A stretch of 64,000 nt of DNA from Candidatus Binatus sp. (GTDB taxonomy: Bacteria > Desulfobacterota > Binatia > Binatales > Binataceae): assembly GCF_036567905.1 (NCBI RefSeq), contig NZ_DATCTO010000091.1:1-64000 (forward strand), given 5' to 3'. The notes under the pieces were generated by a model, which was not told where the DNA came from, made no database searches, and was given only the letters and a program-made list of their open reading frames with translations. This document shows, piece after piece, positions 23,587 through 33,432 of the stretch; the stretch's first letter is position 1; each line of letters begins with the position of its first letter. The translations under genes and the position numbers were made by a program.

Positions 23587-25392
23587 TCAGAAAATCGGCA
23601 GCCTGACTCCCGCCGTGACCATCGCGCCGCTGGCAACGCCCATCAGCGCCTCGCCCGCCACCAGACCTGCCGCGAGCAGAATACCAGGCCCGCTCTCGGC
23701 CCCATCTTCGGATCCAAAAAGCGAGTGGGCGAGTGCGCCGATAAAAATCGTTACGCTGAGTCCCAGCGGAAGATAGAGACCGATCGCGGCGGGCATGATC
23801 GGCGTGCGCCACTTCGATCCGCGCCGTTCCAGATAGCGATCGCCCAAGCCGAGAATCGCCGCGAGTGCGGCGCCGGTCGCGATCGTTCCCAGCGGCAATC
23901 CGCCGTGAAAAACTCCCTGCGTAACTTTCGCCATCAGAAACGCTTGCGGAGCGGCCAGCGCGCCGGCTCGCGCGGTCGCAGTGCCCGCTATCCCGTAGCC
24001 GGCGATCAGCAGGTTCAGAATCGGCGCCATCAGAAATGACGACGCGATCGCGCCGACCAGCACGCCGATTTCGAGCGAGCGCGGCGTTGCGCCGACGTGA
24101 AAGCCGGTCGCGAGGTCGTGCATGGAATCACCCGCCATCGCAGCCGCCGTGCACACGATCGCGCCCGCAAGAATCGCCAGTTGCGGTCCAACGCTTTGTG
24201 ACACGCCGGCCAATTTCAGAAACAGCGCCACCGCGAGCAATACAATCACCGTGACGCCCGAGACCGGATTGTTCGACGCGCCGACTATCCCGGTCAGATA
24301 GCCCGCGATCGCCGTGGCGAAAAAACAGATCAGCGTCAGGATGACTGCCAGCGCCGCGCTGAGCGCGACTTGCCCGCTCAGCCCCAGGCAGACGGCGAAG
24401 ATTACCGGAACGCAAAGCGCCACCGCGGTCAGCACCGCGCGCGCCGAAAGATCGGTGTCCTCCCGCGCCGTCACGACGGCTTGCGTCGAGCGCACGATCC
24501 GGATGCTGTCGGCGATCGCGGATGCGATCCGGCTGCGCAACTTCCATAGCGTCACGACTCCGCCGGTGAGCATCGCGCCGACCCCGAGATAACGCACCTG
24601 GCTGCTCCACAGTTGCGACGCGGTCGTGGCGGCGTCGCCCGTTCCGTATCCGGGATGAAACGCGGTGAGCACGGGAATCGCGACCAGCCATGCGAATGCT
24701 CCGCCGGCGAACACCAGCGCCGCGATCCTGATTCCTATTATGTAGCCGACGCCGAGCAGCGCCGCCGAAATATCGAGCGACCCTGCCACCGCCGCGCTGC
24801 CGACCCACCGCGCGCCCGAGACCGCGCCGGGAATAACTCCGGCGACGTCCTGGAGCGCTTTGAGAGCCGCCGAGACGAGACCCCCCGCCACAAGCGGGCG
24901 AACATTTGCCTGTGCCTCACCGGCGCGAAGCACCTGCGCGCACGCGACGCCTTCGGGAAACGGCAGCCGCTCCTCGACGATGTACGCGCGGCGAAGAAAC
25001 ACAACCAGCAACCCGCCCATCGTCGCGCCGACGACGCACAGCGCCGTCACCTCGGCGTACGGCAGCGTTCTCACGCCGCCCAGAATGACCAGCGCCGGAA
25101 ACGTGAAGATCGCGCCGGCTGCGACCGCCTCGCCCGCCGATGCGATCGTTTGCACCACGTTGTTCTCGAGGATCGTCGAGCCGCCGAGAATCCGCAGAAT
25201 CGCCATCGAGATCACGGCGGCCGGGATGCTCGCGGATACGGTCAAGCCCGCGTACAGGCCGAGGTAGGCGTTTGCCGCGCCGAGGATCAGCGCCAGCGCG
25301 ATGCCGAGCGCGATACCGCGACCCGTCAGCTCGCGCGCTGCGGCGGTCACGCGCGACGGCTCTGGAATTGGAATTGGAATGTCGCGCTGCAC
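23587..25392 (-). CDS. OPT family oligopeptide transporter
   Basis: Protein of 601 residues with about 14-16 predicted membrane helices. Characteristic OPT motifs are visible: NAYLGLYAGLTVSASIPAAV near residue 40, ILENNVVQTIASAGEAVAAG near 75, and SGVTVIVLLAVALFLKL in the second half. OPT proteins take up oligopeptides or metal-chelate conjugates with protons. It begins 7 bases after the stop of the lactonase-like hydrolase gene, so the two are probably co-transcribed. The substrate is unknown. It is convergent with sixA. Confidence 0.93.
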   Translation of the reverse strand: MQRDIPIPIPEPSRVTAAARELTGRGIALGIALALILGAANAYLGLYAGLTVSASIPAAVISMAILRILGGSTILENNVVQTIASAGEAVAAGAIFTFPALVILGGVRTLPYAEVTALCVVGATMGGLLVVFLRRAYIVEERLPFPEGVACAQVLRAGEAQANVRPLVAGGLVSAALKALQDVAGVIPGAVSGARWVGSAAVAGSLDISAALLGVGYIIGIRIAALVFAGGAFAWLVAIPVLTAFHPGYGTGDAATTASQLWSSQVRYLGVGAMLTGGVVTLWKLRSRIASAIADSIRIVRSTQAVVTAREDTDLSARAVLTAVALCVPVIFAVCLGLSGQVALSAALAVILTLICFFATAIAGYLTGIVGASNNPVSGVTVIVLLAVALFLKLAGVSQSVGPQLAILAGAIVCTAAAMAGDSMHDLATGFHVGATPRSLEIGVLVGAIASSFLMAPILNLLIAGYGIAGTATARAGALAAPQAFLMAKVTQGVFHGGLPLGTIATGAALAAILGLGDRYLERRGSKWRTPIMPAAIGLYLPLGLSVTIFIGALAHSLFGSEDGAESGPGILLAAGLVAGEALMGVASGAMVTAGVRLPIF

Positions 25393-25399
25393 GCCTGGC

Positions 25400-26251
25400 T
25401 TAGGCCGTGAATCTGAACGAGTCGCCCTTCTTCACGATCTTTCCAGCCGATGGCGTCGCAAAATGCGTCCCGAACACGACCACGTTGGTGTCGGCGTACT
25501 TCTCGCAGAACGCGCGCCGTGTCTTCTTCGCCATCGCGCCGTCGGAATCGAATCCGTCGTCCCATTCCGGATATCGGCATTGAATCGGATGATGCATCAG
25601 ATCGCCGGTGATCACGGCTTCATCGCCTTTCGACGAAATCCGCACGCTGTGATGTCCGGGAGTGTGGCCGGGCGTCGGCTCCAGCCATACTTCGTCGGTC
25701 ACGCGAAAGTTCGAGTCGATCAGATCGGCCATCCCAATCTCAACAACCGGGCGCACCGAATCATCGACCGGATCGCGCATGTCCTTGCCGTCGAACTTCG
25801 ACCAGTAATCCCACTCGGTGCCGCCTATCAGGTAGCGGGCGTTGGGGAACGTCGGCACCCACTTGCCGTCCTTGAGCATCGTGTTCCACCCGACATGGTC
25901 CACGTGCAGATGCGTGCAGATGACGCGATCGATCTGGTCGCGCGTGTGACCCGCTTTCTCCAGGTCGCTCAGAAACGGCAGCTTCAGATTGCTCCACGCC
26001 GGGTTCGAACGAACCTTCTCGTTGCCGATGCAGGTATCGACGATGATGCGCTTGCCCTGCGATTCGACCACCAGCGCGTGGATACTCATGCGGAGCTTGC
26101 CCTTTTCGTCGGAGAAGGTGGGGTAGAGCCAGTCGGCTTCTTTCAGGACATTCTCGCCGGTGGCGTCGGGCAAGATGAAGGTGCCCGGCCATGGCGCCTC
26201 GCTTTCGATGATCCGGGTTATCTTGACGTCGCCGACTTTGAACTGGTTCAT
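25400..26251 (-). CDS. Lactonase-like metallo-beta-lactamase-fold hydrolase
   Basis: Protein of 283 residues with the complete zinc signature CTHLHVDHVGWN, a later histidine in PTPGHTPGHHSV, the bridging aspartate in AVITGDLMHHP, and the terminal VVFGTHFATPSAG. This set resembles N-acyl-homoserine lactonase AttM/AiiB relatives, which hydrolyse lactone rings. No signal peptide is visible. It precedes an OPT transporter by 7 bases, suggesting hydrolysis of an imported ester, lactone or peptide. The exact substrate cannot be inferred. Confidence 0.9.
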   Translation of the reverse strand: MNQFKVGDVKITRIIESEAPWPGTFILPDATGENVLKEADWLYPTFSDEKGKLRMSIHALVVESQGKRIIVDTCIGNEKVRSNPAWSNLKLPFLSDLEKAGHTRDQIDRVICTHLHVDHVGWNTMLKDGKWVPTFPNARYLIGGTEWDYWSKFDGKDMRDPVDDSVRPVVEIGMADLIDSNFRVTDEVWLEPTPGHTPGHHSVRISSKGDEAVITGDLMHHPIQCRYPEWDDGFDSDGAMAKKTRRAFCEKYADTNVVVFGTHFATPSAGKIVKKGDSFRFTA

Positions 26252-26358
26252 GCTGATCCTCCCGTCCCGCGGCTAACTTAGCCGGATTTTGGAGGTTCGC
26301 CAAACCTGGTGCCAAACCTGGAAGGTTCAGTAGGGGGAAGGCGGAGAGCAGGGGCGCT

Positions 26359-26376
26359 TGACATATCAGGTTGTCA
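26359..26376. promoter_or_regulatory. TGACA/TGTCA dyad overlapping a TTGACA box
   Basis: TGACA and TGTCA are inverted around 8 bases, and the left arm is part of a perfect TTGACA -35-like box at 26358-26363. A good -10 box at standard spacing is not obvious. The site lies about 60 bases upstream of the small exported protein and its TonB receptor and could be an operator for them. Confidence 0.3.
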
Positions 26377-26436
26377 GACGGCACGCTTGTTCGGAGATAG
26401 AGTCCGCCGGCAGTCATCCGTGCCGGGCAAGATCTG

Positions 26437-26772
26437 ATGATATCCAGATTTTACAAGGGCGGCAGAGCGGCGGCGCGCGCGATCGCGATCTTTGGCGCGG
26501 CGCTGATACTCGTCTCGCAGGCCATTGGCGCGGCTCATTTTCATGAGGGCGCGGCTTCGCGCGACGGGGTTGGAGTCGCGCAGCTCAGCACCGACCCGGG
26601 ACTCTGTCCGCTTTGTCAACTTGCGTTGCATTCGCCGGGCACGGCTGCAGCGACGGTGACCGTCGCGCGCGGACCGGCGTTAGCCGGGACGATATTCATC
26701 GCCGCGCCAATCCGATCCGAGTCACCGGTCTTCTCGGCCGCGCGCGTGCGCGCTCCGCCCGTATCGCTCTAA
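26437..26772 (+). CDS. Small exported protein, DUF2946-like, possible metal handling
   Basis: Protein of 111 residues. A basic N-terminus and hydrophobic segment (residues about 12-33, AIAIFGAALILVSQAIGAA) form a signal peptide or anchor. It is followed by AHFHEG and the LCPLCQLALHSPG motif, a His/Cys arrangement typical of small DUF2946-type proteins encoded beside TonB-dependent receptors and copper genes. A role in binding or passing a metal such as copper is inferred. The TonB receptor gene follows 110 bases downstream on the same strand. Confidence 0.7.
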   Translation: MISRFYKGGRAAARAIAIFGAALILVSQAIGAAHFHEGAASRDGVGVAQLSTDPGLCPLCQLALHSPGTAAATVTVARGPALAGTIFIAAPIRSESPVFSAARVRAPPVSL

Positions 26773-26882
26773 GCCCCCCCTTTCGACACATCCGAATTGT
26801 TCTGGTGCCCGCGATCGGTTTGCGCGGCGCCACTGGCATCTGAAGGGCGTGAGACGATCCTTGAGCGTTACGGGAGCTTGCG

Positions 26883-29297
26883 ATGCGAAGGAAACTGTTT
26901 TTATGGATCTCGGTTGCCGGGATACTGATTCAACTGGCTATTCAACTGGCTATTTGCGAGCCAGCGTCCGCGGCTGATTTGAAGACCTCGGCGGCCACGA
27001 AATATCGCATCACCGGCGTGGTGAAAGACGCTCTAGGCAGGCCGATCAAGCAAACGGCGCTGTCGATGCAGGCATCGAACGGGCGGATCGTAGCTCATTC
27101 TTCGAGCAACGATGAGGGTGAATTCTCGTTCAGCGTGGGGGCGCGCGGTACCTATGCGGTCGTGGCGACCAAGAAAGGATTCAGGACGGCGACGGCGATC
27201 GTGACGGTGTTGGCGAAGGGCGCGGCGCCGATTGTGCTCGCGATGGAAGCGGAGAAATCGGTCAGCCTTGCGGTCGCGGCGACGCGGCTGAACAAGTCGC
27301 GCAACTCTTTGTCGCCGGGCACCGGTGGCAGCAAATACACGTTCAGCGACAAGGCGATCCAGCAATTGCCGCAGGGCGCGAATACGTCTTTGAACCAGGT
27401 GATACTGCAGGCGCCGGGCGTCGCGCAGGATTCCTATGGACAGATCCACGTGCGTGGCGACCACGCCGATTTGCAGTACCGGATAAACGGCATCCAGCTT
27501 CCCGAAGGCATCACCGGCTTCGGACAGGTGCTCAGTCCGCGCTTTGCCCAATCGATCAGCCTGCTGACGGGTGCGTTGCCGGCGCAGTACGGCCTGCGCA
27601 CCGCCGGGATCGTCGATATCAAGACCAAGGACGGGCAGCTGGACAACCTGGCCGATGTTGATTTTTACGGCGGGCAGCGCGGGACCATGCAGCCGAGCTT
27701 CGAGTACGGCGGATCGAAGGGCAACTTCAGCTACTTCGTGACGGGGCAATACCTCGGTACCGATCACGGAGTCGAGCCGCCGACCTCGGGACCCACGGCG
27801 ATTCACGATACGAGCAACCAGGGTTCGGGGTTCGGGTACTTTTCGTACTTGCTGAGTTCCACGACGCGGCTGAGCTTGATCACGGGAACCGCGATCAATC
27901 ACTTTCAGATTCCCGCGAACCCCAATCAGCCGCAGGTTTACGCGCTGGCAGGCGTGCCGGTCTATCCGTCGGCGAAAGTCCGCGACAACCAGTTCGAGCA
28001 AAACTACTTCAACGTGCTGGCGCTGCAGGGCGCCGTTGGGTCGAATTTCGACTACCAGATCGCGCCGTTCAGCCGTTACTCGACGGTCACTTTCAATCCT
28101 GACCACGCGGGCGACCTGATCTACAACGGCGCCGCGTCGAGGGTTTTTCGCAGCGACTGGGGCAACGGTTTTCAGATCGACACGGCTTACCACGGAGTTG
28201 CCGATCATACGTTTCGCCTCGGCGGGTATTTCGACGCCGAGCGCGCCGAGATCGACAACCACGAGTCAACATTTCCGGCCAATCCGATAACCGGCAAACA
28301 ATCGTCCCCGTTCCCGATCTCGATCGTTGACGACCTCGCGCTGCAGACCTGGATTTACTGCGGCTACCTCCAGGACGAATGGAAGCTGACAAAACAACTG
28401 ACGTTTAATTACGGCGTCCGCTTCGACCTGTACGACGGCCTGGTGCGGGCGGACCAGGCCAGTCCCCGCGCTGCGCTGGTTTACACTCCGTTCAAGGGCA
28501 CCACGATCCACGCCGGCTATGCGCGTCAATTCACGCCGCCGCCGACGGAGCTGGTGTCAACCACCGCCATCGCCACGTTCGCGCACACGACCGGCGCGCC
28601 GTTTTCCAAAGGCAACAGCACGCCGGCGGTCGAGCGCGACCATTTGTTTGACGCGGGAGTGACGCAGGACATTATTCCCGGGCTGAATGTCGGCATCGAT
28701 TCCTATTACAAGAAAGCCGCTGACCTAATCGACGAGGGACAGTTCGGGCCGGCGCTGATCTTCGAAACCTTCAACTACGCGAAGGGGCGCGTTTGGGGAG
28801 TCGAGTTCACGAGTTCATACACTCACGAAAGTTTTTACGCCTACAATAACTTCGCCTATAGCGTCGCGCAGGGGACGCAGGTGGAATCGGGCCAATTCAA
28901 TTTCACGCGCGCCGAGCTTGGGTACATCAGTAGTCACTATGTCTTTCTGGATCACGACCAGACATTCACCGATTCCGCCGGCGCCGCCTACAACTGGCGC
29001 GGATGGATGTTCAGCATCGATGGGATTTACGGAAGCGGACTTAGAAGCGGATTCGCGAATACGGGGAACCTGCCGTTCTATATCCAGGTCGATGCGGGCA
29101 TCTCGCGGCGCGTGACCGTACCCAACAATTACGGCGTGCTCGAATTTCGCACCGCGATCGTGAATATGAACGATCGTACTTACCAGATTCGCAGCGGCAC
29201 GGGCATCGGAGTATTTGCGGCCCAATACGGCCCCCGCCGAGCGCTATACGGCGGGATAAAATGGGAACTGCCGTTCACCAAGCCCGCCGGCACGTAG
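26883..29297 (+). CDS. TonB-dependent receptor with carboxypeptidase-regulatory-like domain
   Basis: Protein of 804 residues with GGGAG before ATG 26883. A signal peptide (about 1-30) is followed by a carboxypeptidase-regulatory-like beta domain (about 42-115, ITGVVKDALGRPIKQTAL), a plug domain (about 155-260, IHVRGDHADLQYRINGIQLP) and a C-terminal 22-strand barrel ending near the terminus. It sits in the outer membrane and imports a ligand with energy from TonB, so the organism is diderm. The substrate is not evident; the upstream His/Cys-rich protein suggests a metal or metal complex. No TonB/ExbBD genes are in the window. Confidence 0.94.
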   Translation: MRRKLFLWISVAGILIQLAIQLAICEPASAADLKTSAATKYRITGVVKDALGRPIKQTALSMQASNGRIVAHSSSNDEGEFSFSVGARGTYAVVATKKGFRTATAIVTVLAKGAAPIVLAMEAEKSVSLAVAATRLNKSRNSLSPGTGGSKYTFSDKAIQQLPQGANTSLNQVILQAPGVAQDSYGQIHVRGDHADLQYRINGIQLPEGITGFGQVLSPRFAQSISLLTGALPAQYGLRTAGIVDIKTKDGQLDNLADVDFYGGQRGTMQPSFEYGGSKGNFSYFVTGQYLGTDHGVEPPTSGPTAIHDTSNQGSGFGYFSYLLSSTTRLSLITGTAINHFQIPANPNQPQVYALAGVPVYPSAKVRDNQFEQNYFNVLALQGAVGSNFDYQIAPFSRYSTVTFNPDHAGDLIYNGAASRVFRSDWGNGFQIDTAYHGVADHTFRLGGYFDAERAEIDNHESTFPANPITGKQSSPFPISIVDDLALQTWIYCGYLQDEWKLTKQLTFNYGVRFDLYDGLVRADQASPRAALVYTPFKGTTIHAGYARQFTPPPTELVSTTAIATFAHTTGAPFSKGNSTPAVERDHLFDAGVTQDIIPGLNVGIDSYYKKAADLIDEGQFGPALIFETFNYAKGRVWGVEFTSSYTHESFYAYNNFAYSVAQGTQVESGQFNFTRAELGYISSHYVFLDHDQTFTDSAGAAYNWRGWMFSIDGIYGSGLRSGFANTGNLPFYIQVDAGISRRVTVPNNYGVLEFRTAIVNMNDRTYQIRSGTGIGVFAAQYGPRRALYGGIKWELPFTKPAGT

Positions 29298-29358
29298 CAA
29301 AGGCCGCGCTCCGTTGTCGCGCGCGGCATGAAGGAAGAATCACCTGCGCGGTGGGCGG

Positions 29359-29376
29359 CAGGGGCTGCGGCCCCTG
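29359..29376. repeat. CAGGGGC/GCCCCTG palindromic element
   Basis: Perfect 7-base inverted repeat with a 4-base loop, 62 bases after the TonB receptor stop. The same core recurs at 29483-29497 and 47030-47051. In this convergent intergenic region it could end transcription from both sides. Confidence 0.6.
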
Positions 29377-29482
29377 CACCCGCAGTGAGAAGACGCGAAA
29401 ATCTGCGCGGCGCATCTTCTCGCGACTATGCGATGGCAGCGGTGACCCCTGCGAATTAATACTGGCCAGCCGTGCCAACGGC

Positions 29483-29497
29483 CAGGGGTGACCCCTG
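29483..29497. repeat. CAGGGGT/ACCCCTG palindromic element
   Basis: Perfect 7-base inverted repeat around a single central base. A half-conserved version (GGTGACCCCTGC) lies at 29441-29452. It lies between the convergent TonB receptor and acetylornithine-deacetylase-like genes. Confidence 0.6.
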
Positions 29498-29567
29498 CAC
29501 CCAATGTTAAGACAAAGATGCGGGCGGAGATTACCCTGAACGAAGTCGAAGGGCTCTGTTAGAACGG

Positions 29568-30767
29568 TTAGAGGGACATTTGTGCGGCGCAGCACAGGCG
29601 TTCGACGACTTGGCGAATCATCGCCGGGCCGCGTTCGAAGGCGTCGCGGCGGATGTGCTCGTTGGGCTGATGCGCCTGCTCGAGATCGCCGGGCCCACAG
29701 ATGAGCGACGTGATCCCCGAGCCGGTGAACCATCCGCCGTCGGTGGCGTAGACCGCGCCGCCCGACGTGTTCGCGCCGGTTGCGTCGAACAACGCGGCTT
29801 CCAGAGCCGTGCCGCGCGGCGAGTCCAGCGGAGGCACGACGTTCAAAAGTCCGATTTCAATTTTCGCGCGATGCTCGCGGCCCGCATAGTCGTGGCCGTC
29901 GAGCGCGTCGAGCCGGCGCCCGATCTCACGGTAAACGCCGAGCGGATCGGCGTTGGGCAGCGTGCGATAGCTGACGCGCAGCTTGCATTCCTCGGCGATC
30001 ATGTTGAGGGCGATTCCGCCCTGCACCGTTCCAAAATTCAGCACGTCGTACGGCGCGTCGGGAAAAATCGCCGCATATTGAGCAGGCCGGCGCGCCGCGA
30101 GCTCCTGCTGAAGACGGCCGATCGTGTCGATCACGCGGGCCATCACCGCGATCGCGTTGACGCCCCTGGCCGGTGCGCCGCTATGGCCGCCGATGCCGCG
30201 GACGCTTACGTCGAACGCAACGATGCTCTTGTGCGCGTGACATACTGCGTAGGAGGTCGGCTCGCCGATCCACGCCAGCCGCGGGACCGGCGTGTCGCCC
30301 AGAATTTGTTTGAGCGCAGGCGCGACACTATGAGCACCGAGACAACCGACTTCCTCGCTCGCGGTGAACACGAATACCAGGGGGCGTTTGAGCCTGGCTG
30401 AATCGAGGGTGCGCGCCGCGTCGAGGCATTGCGCGATGAATCCTTTCATGTCGGTGGCGCCGCGGCCGTAAATTCTTTCCCCTGCGGGTTCGAGTTTGAG
30501 CGGCTCCCGCTCCCATCCCGGCTGTCCGTCGTAGGGGACGGTGTCCACGTGACCTGAAATTATCAGGCCGTCGGCGCGCGGCGGTCCAACCCATGCGACC
30601 AGGTTGGCCTGCGGGACTCCGAACAACTCGATCGGTTGAAGCGTGGTGTTGAATCCCCGCGGTCTGAGTTCGGTTGCGATGTATTCCATCGCGTCGATAT
30701 CGCTTTTTGCGCTGACCGTGTCGAACTCGACGAGCCGGCTTGCGACTTCATACAAATAATCGTTCAT
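29568..30767 (-). CDS. argE: Acetylornithine deacetylase (ArgE-like, M20 family)
   Basis: Protein of 399 residues, normal for ArgE. M20 zinc-peptidase signatures are intact: the metal-ligand motif SGHVDTVPYDGQPGW, the bridging aspartate in YGRGATDMKGFIA, and the general-base pair in TASEEVGCLGAHS. The enzyme removes acetyl from N-acetylornithine in arginine synthesis. No other arg gene is nearby, so a related amidohydrolase activity on other N-acyl amino acids is possible. It is divergent from ppk1 across 157 bases that must hold both promoters. Confidence 0.88.
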   Translation of the reverse strand: MNDYLYEVASRLVEFDTVSAKSDIDAMEYIATELRPRGFNTTLQPIELFGVPQANLVAWVGPPRADGLIISGHVDTVPYDGQPGWEREPLKLEPAGERIYGRGATDMKGFIAQCLDAARTLDSARLKRPLVFVFTASEEVGCLGAHSVAPALKQILGDTPVPRLAWIGEPTSYAVCHAHKSIVAFDVSVRGIGGHSGAPARGVNAIAVMARVIDTIGRLQQELAARRPAQYAAIFPDAPYDVLNFGTVQGGIALNMIAEECKLRVSYRTLPNADPLGVYREIGRRLDALDGHDYAGREHRAKIEIGLLNVVPPLDSPRGTALEAALFDATGANTSGGAVYATDGGWFTGSGITSLICGPGDLEQAHQPNEHIRRDAFERGPAMIRQVVERLCCAAQMSL

Positions 30768-30924
30768 CCTGGCACCGGGGTGAAAAGCCAGTCAGAACAA
30801 TCGCACAATCGGCACATCGATAACAAATCAACATGGTATAACACCGCGGAAATACTCAACTATTTCTCGGCGGGGACCGGGATAGGCAATAGGTCGCGCG
30901 GGCGGCTAGAATGCTTGGGGCAGG

Positions 30925-33228
30925 ATGGGACCGGATGAGCATATGGGGAACCAGGCGGATACTCCCGGGATAGTTGCGGCGACGACCGTTGCGGATGCGC
31001 GGGCGACTCAAAATGGAGGAGCGGGCGATCCGTCGGCAGTGGCGACTGTGGTTGACCGGCCGCTTACGGCGGCCGAGAAGGCGCCGACGGCGCGAATCGA
31101 CAAGGAGCTTACGTCGCCCGACCTGTTCCTCAATCGCGAGCTCACCTGGCTCGCGTTCAATCGGCGCGTTCTGCACGAAGCGGAAGACGAACGAAATCCG
31201 CTGCTCGAACGGCTCAAGTTTCTGGCGATCACCGCGTCCAACCTCGACGAGTTTTTCATGAAGCGCATCGGCGGCCTGAAGCAGCAGGTGGTCGCGGGGA
31301 TGCACGAGCTGACGGTTGACGGGCGCACGCCGCAACAACAGATCGCGGAGTGTTACATGGTGGTGCGCGAGCTCGAGCAGCGGCAGCGCGAGCTTGGTCC
31401 GCGAATTCTCAGCCAGCTCGAGAACTACGGCATTCGCGTGCGTCTGTACGCCAGCCTCTCGGCCGACGAGCGCAAGTCGATTCGCGACTATTACTACAAG
31501 AACATTTTTCCGCTGGTGACGCCGCAGGCGATGGATCCTGCGCATCCGTTCCCGTTCGTCTCGAATCTGTCACTCAACCTGCTGGTCACGGCGCGTTACC
31601 AGAACGACTCGGACCCTTTGATGGCGCGGGTGAAAGTGCCGATCGGTTTCGGAATCCCGCGTTTTCTGCGGGTCGGAAATCAAAGTGATTTTGTCCGGCT
31701 CGAGGATGTCGTCGCGAACAATCTCGATCTGCTGTTTCCCTCGATGCTGATCGACTCGTACGAGCTTTTTCGGGTGACGCGCAACGCCAACACGGAACGC
31801 GACGAGGACGAGGCCGACGACTTGCTGGCGCTGATCGAATCCGAGCTGCGCGACCGCCGGTTCGCGCCAATCGTGCGGCTCGAAGTGCTGACCGGAATTA
31901 ATCCGGTTCATCGCGGAATGCTGGCCGCGGAACTTGGACTGGACGAACGCGCCGACGTGTTCGAAGTGGACGGGATGCTCTCGATGCGCGACCTGGGAGA
32001 GCTTGCGGCGATCGACGCGCCTGCGCTGCACGATCCGCCGCATCACCCGGTGGATCACCCGCGCCTCACCGTCGGGCGCAGCATCTTCCACGTCATTCGC
32101 GACGCTGGTCCGTTCCTGCTGCTGCATCCGTACGAGTCGTTCTCGACGTCGGTGGAGCGGTTTTTGCGCGAAGCCGCGGACGACCCGAAGGTCCGCGCGA
32201 TCAAGATGACGCTGTATCGTACGTCGCCCGATTCGAAAATCATCGGCTACCTGTGTGACGCGGCGCGCAACGGCAAGCAGGTGGCGGTGGTGGTCGAGTT
32301 GAAGGCGCGCTTCGACGAGGCTGCGAACATCCAGTTTGCGACCCGGCTCGAGGAATTCGGAATTCACGTAACCTATGGCGTCGTGGGCCTGAAGACTCAC
32401 AGCAAGGTAATCTTGGTTGTTCGCCAGGACTACAACGGCCTGCGCCGTTACGCGCACATCGGCACTGGCAACTATCATCCCGGGACGGCGAGATTTTATG
32501 CCGACTACGGACTACTTACTTGCGATAATACTATTGGTGAAGACCTGACCGAACTGTTCAACTACCTGACGACTGGCTATATGCCGGATCGTCCCTATCG
32601 CAAGATCCTGCCGGCTCCGACCGTGCTCAAACGCGCGCTGCTCGCGCGAATCGAGCGCGAAATCAAGCTCAGCTCGGCCGCATCACCCGGGCTGATTCAG
32701 TTCAAGATGAACGCGCTCGAGGACGTGGACATAACGCGCGCGCTTTATCGCGCCTCGCAGGCGGGCGTGAAGGTTGACCTGATAGTCCGCGACACCTGCA
32801 GGCTGCGCCCGGGAATCCAGGGGCTGTCGGAAAACGTGCGCGTGGTGAGCATTGTTGGCCGGTTCCTCGAACACGGCCGCATCTTTTATTTTCGCAATGG
32901 CGGAGCGGAGGAGTTTTTCATCGGCTCCGCCGATTGCATGAAGCGCAATCTTGAAAGTCGCGTCGAAGTCGTCGCGCCGGTCGAGGACCCCCAACTGCGC
33001 AAGGAGTTGCGCATCGTGCTCGACCTCCAGTTGCGGCCCAATCGATGCCAGTGGGAAATGCTGGCCGACGGCGCCTACGTCAGGACCGCGGCCGCGGACG
33101 CATCCCCGGCCTGCCAGCAGGCGATGATCGATTTCGCCGAGACGCGACAGACCGAAGCGGTCAAGGTCAAGAAGCGCCGCTCCAAAGGCTTCGCCCGCCG
33201 CACGGTACGAGAACGCAGCGGCGAGTGA
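30925..33228 (+). CDS. ppk1: Polyphosphate kinase 1
   Basis: Protein of 767 residues from ATG 30925 (ATG 30943 is an alternative). The enzyme polymerises the terminal phosphate of ATP into polyphosphate. The first 60 residues are a variable extension, then the PPK1 N domain begins at LFLNRELTWLAFNRRVL. The autophosphorylated histidine is in GLKTHSKVILV, and the second catalytic histidine is in FLEHGRIFYFRNGG. A final basic tail (VKVKKRRSKGFARR) is unusual. The CHAD and SixA genes 8-9 kb upstream belong to the same functional theme. Confidence 0.97.
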   Translation: MGPDEHMGNQADTPGIVAATTVADARATQNGGAGDPSAVATVVDRPLTAAEKAPTARIDKELTSPDLFLNRELTWLAFNRRVLHEAEDERNPLLERLKFLAITASNLDEFFMKRIGGLKQQVVAGMHELTVDGRTPQQQIAECYMVVRELEQRQRELGPRILSQLENYGIRVRLYASLSADERKSIRDYYYKNIFPLVTPQAMDPAHPFPFVSNLSLNLLVTARYQNDSDPLMARVKVPIGFGIPRFLRVGNQSDFVRLEDVVANNLDLLFPSMLIDSYELFRVTRNANTERDEDEADDLLALIESELRDRRFAPIVRLEVLTGINPVHRGMLAAELGLDERADVFEVDGMLSMRDLGELAAIDAPALHDPPHHPVDHPRLTVGRSIFHVIRDAGPFLLLHPYESFSTSVERFLREAADDPKVRAIKMTLYRTSPDSKIIGYLCDAARNGKQVAVVVELKARFDEAANIQFATRLEEFGIHVTYGVVGLKTHSKVILVVRQDYNGLRRYAHIGTGNYHPGTARFYADYGLLTCDNTIGEDLTELFNYLTTGYMPDRPYRKILPAPTVLKRALLARIEREIKLSSAASPGLIQFKMNALEDVDITRALYRASQAGVKVDLIVRDTCRLRPGIQGLSENVRVVSIVGRFLEHGRIFYFRNGGAEEFFIGSADCMKRNLESRVEVVAPVEDPQLRKELRIVLDLQLRPNRCQWEMLADGAYVRTAAADASPACQQAMIDFAETRQTEAVKVKKRRSKGFARRTVRERSGE

Positions 33229-33279
33229 GGGGACCTCTGCGTCCAGTGGGCTGGTTTTTCTGATCCAACCCCGCCCCCG

Positions 33280-33387
33280 CGTGACGCAGTCGTGCCGATG
33301 TACGCTCACGCACGCCCGGAAATCGTGATTCATCTGGCAGCGGTGGTACGCGGCGTAGGCGCCAATCGCGCGAGTCCGGGACGATGG
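33280..33387 (+). pseudogene. Remnant of an NAD-dependent epimerase (GDP-fucose-synthase-like)
   Basis: The plus strand reads RDAVVPMYAHARPEIVIHLA then AVVRGVGANRASPGRW. This matches the segment of GDP-L-fucose synthase and related short-chain dehydrogenase/epimerases around the second half of the Rossmann fold (typical form IHLAAxVGGIGANxxxPG). Neither the N-terminal nucleotide-binding GxxGxxG nor the catalytic YxxxK follows; the downstream frame loses similarity at once. It is therefore a short relic between ppk1 and the secreted-protein gene. Confidence 0.75.
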
Positions 33388-33432
33388 CCGCCGCAGGCTG
33401 GCCGATCGAATCAGACCGCGGAGCGAGCGCGG

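Noticed and set aside
27033..28262. Minus-strand open frame over the TonB receptor
   Set aside because: It lies wholly inside the receptor gene, is strongly Arg-rich and shows no domain; a shadow of high-GC coding.
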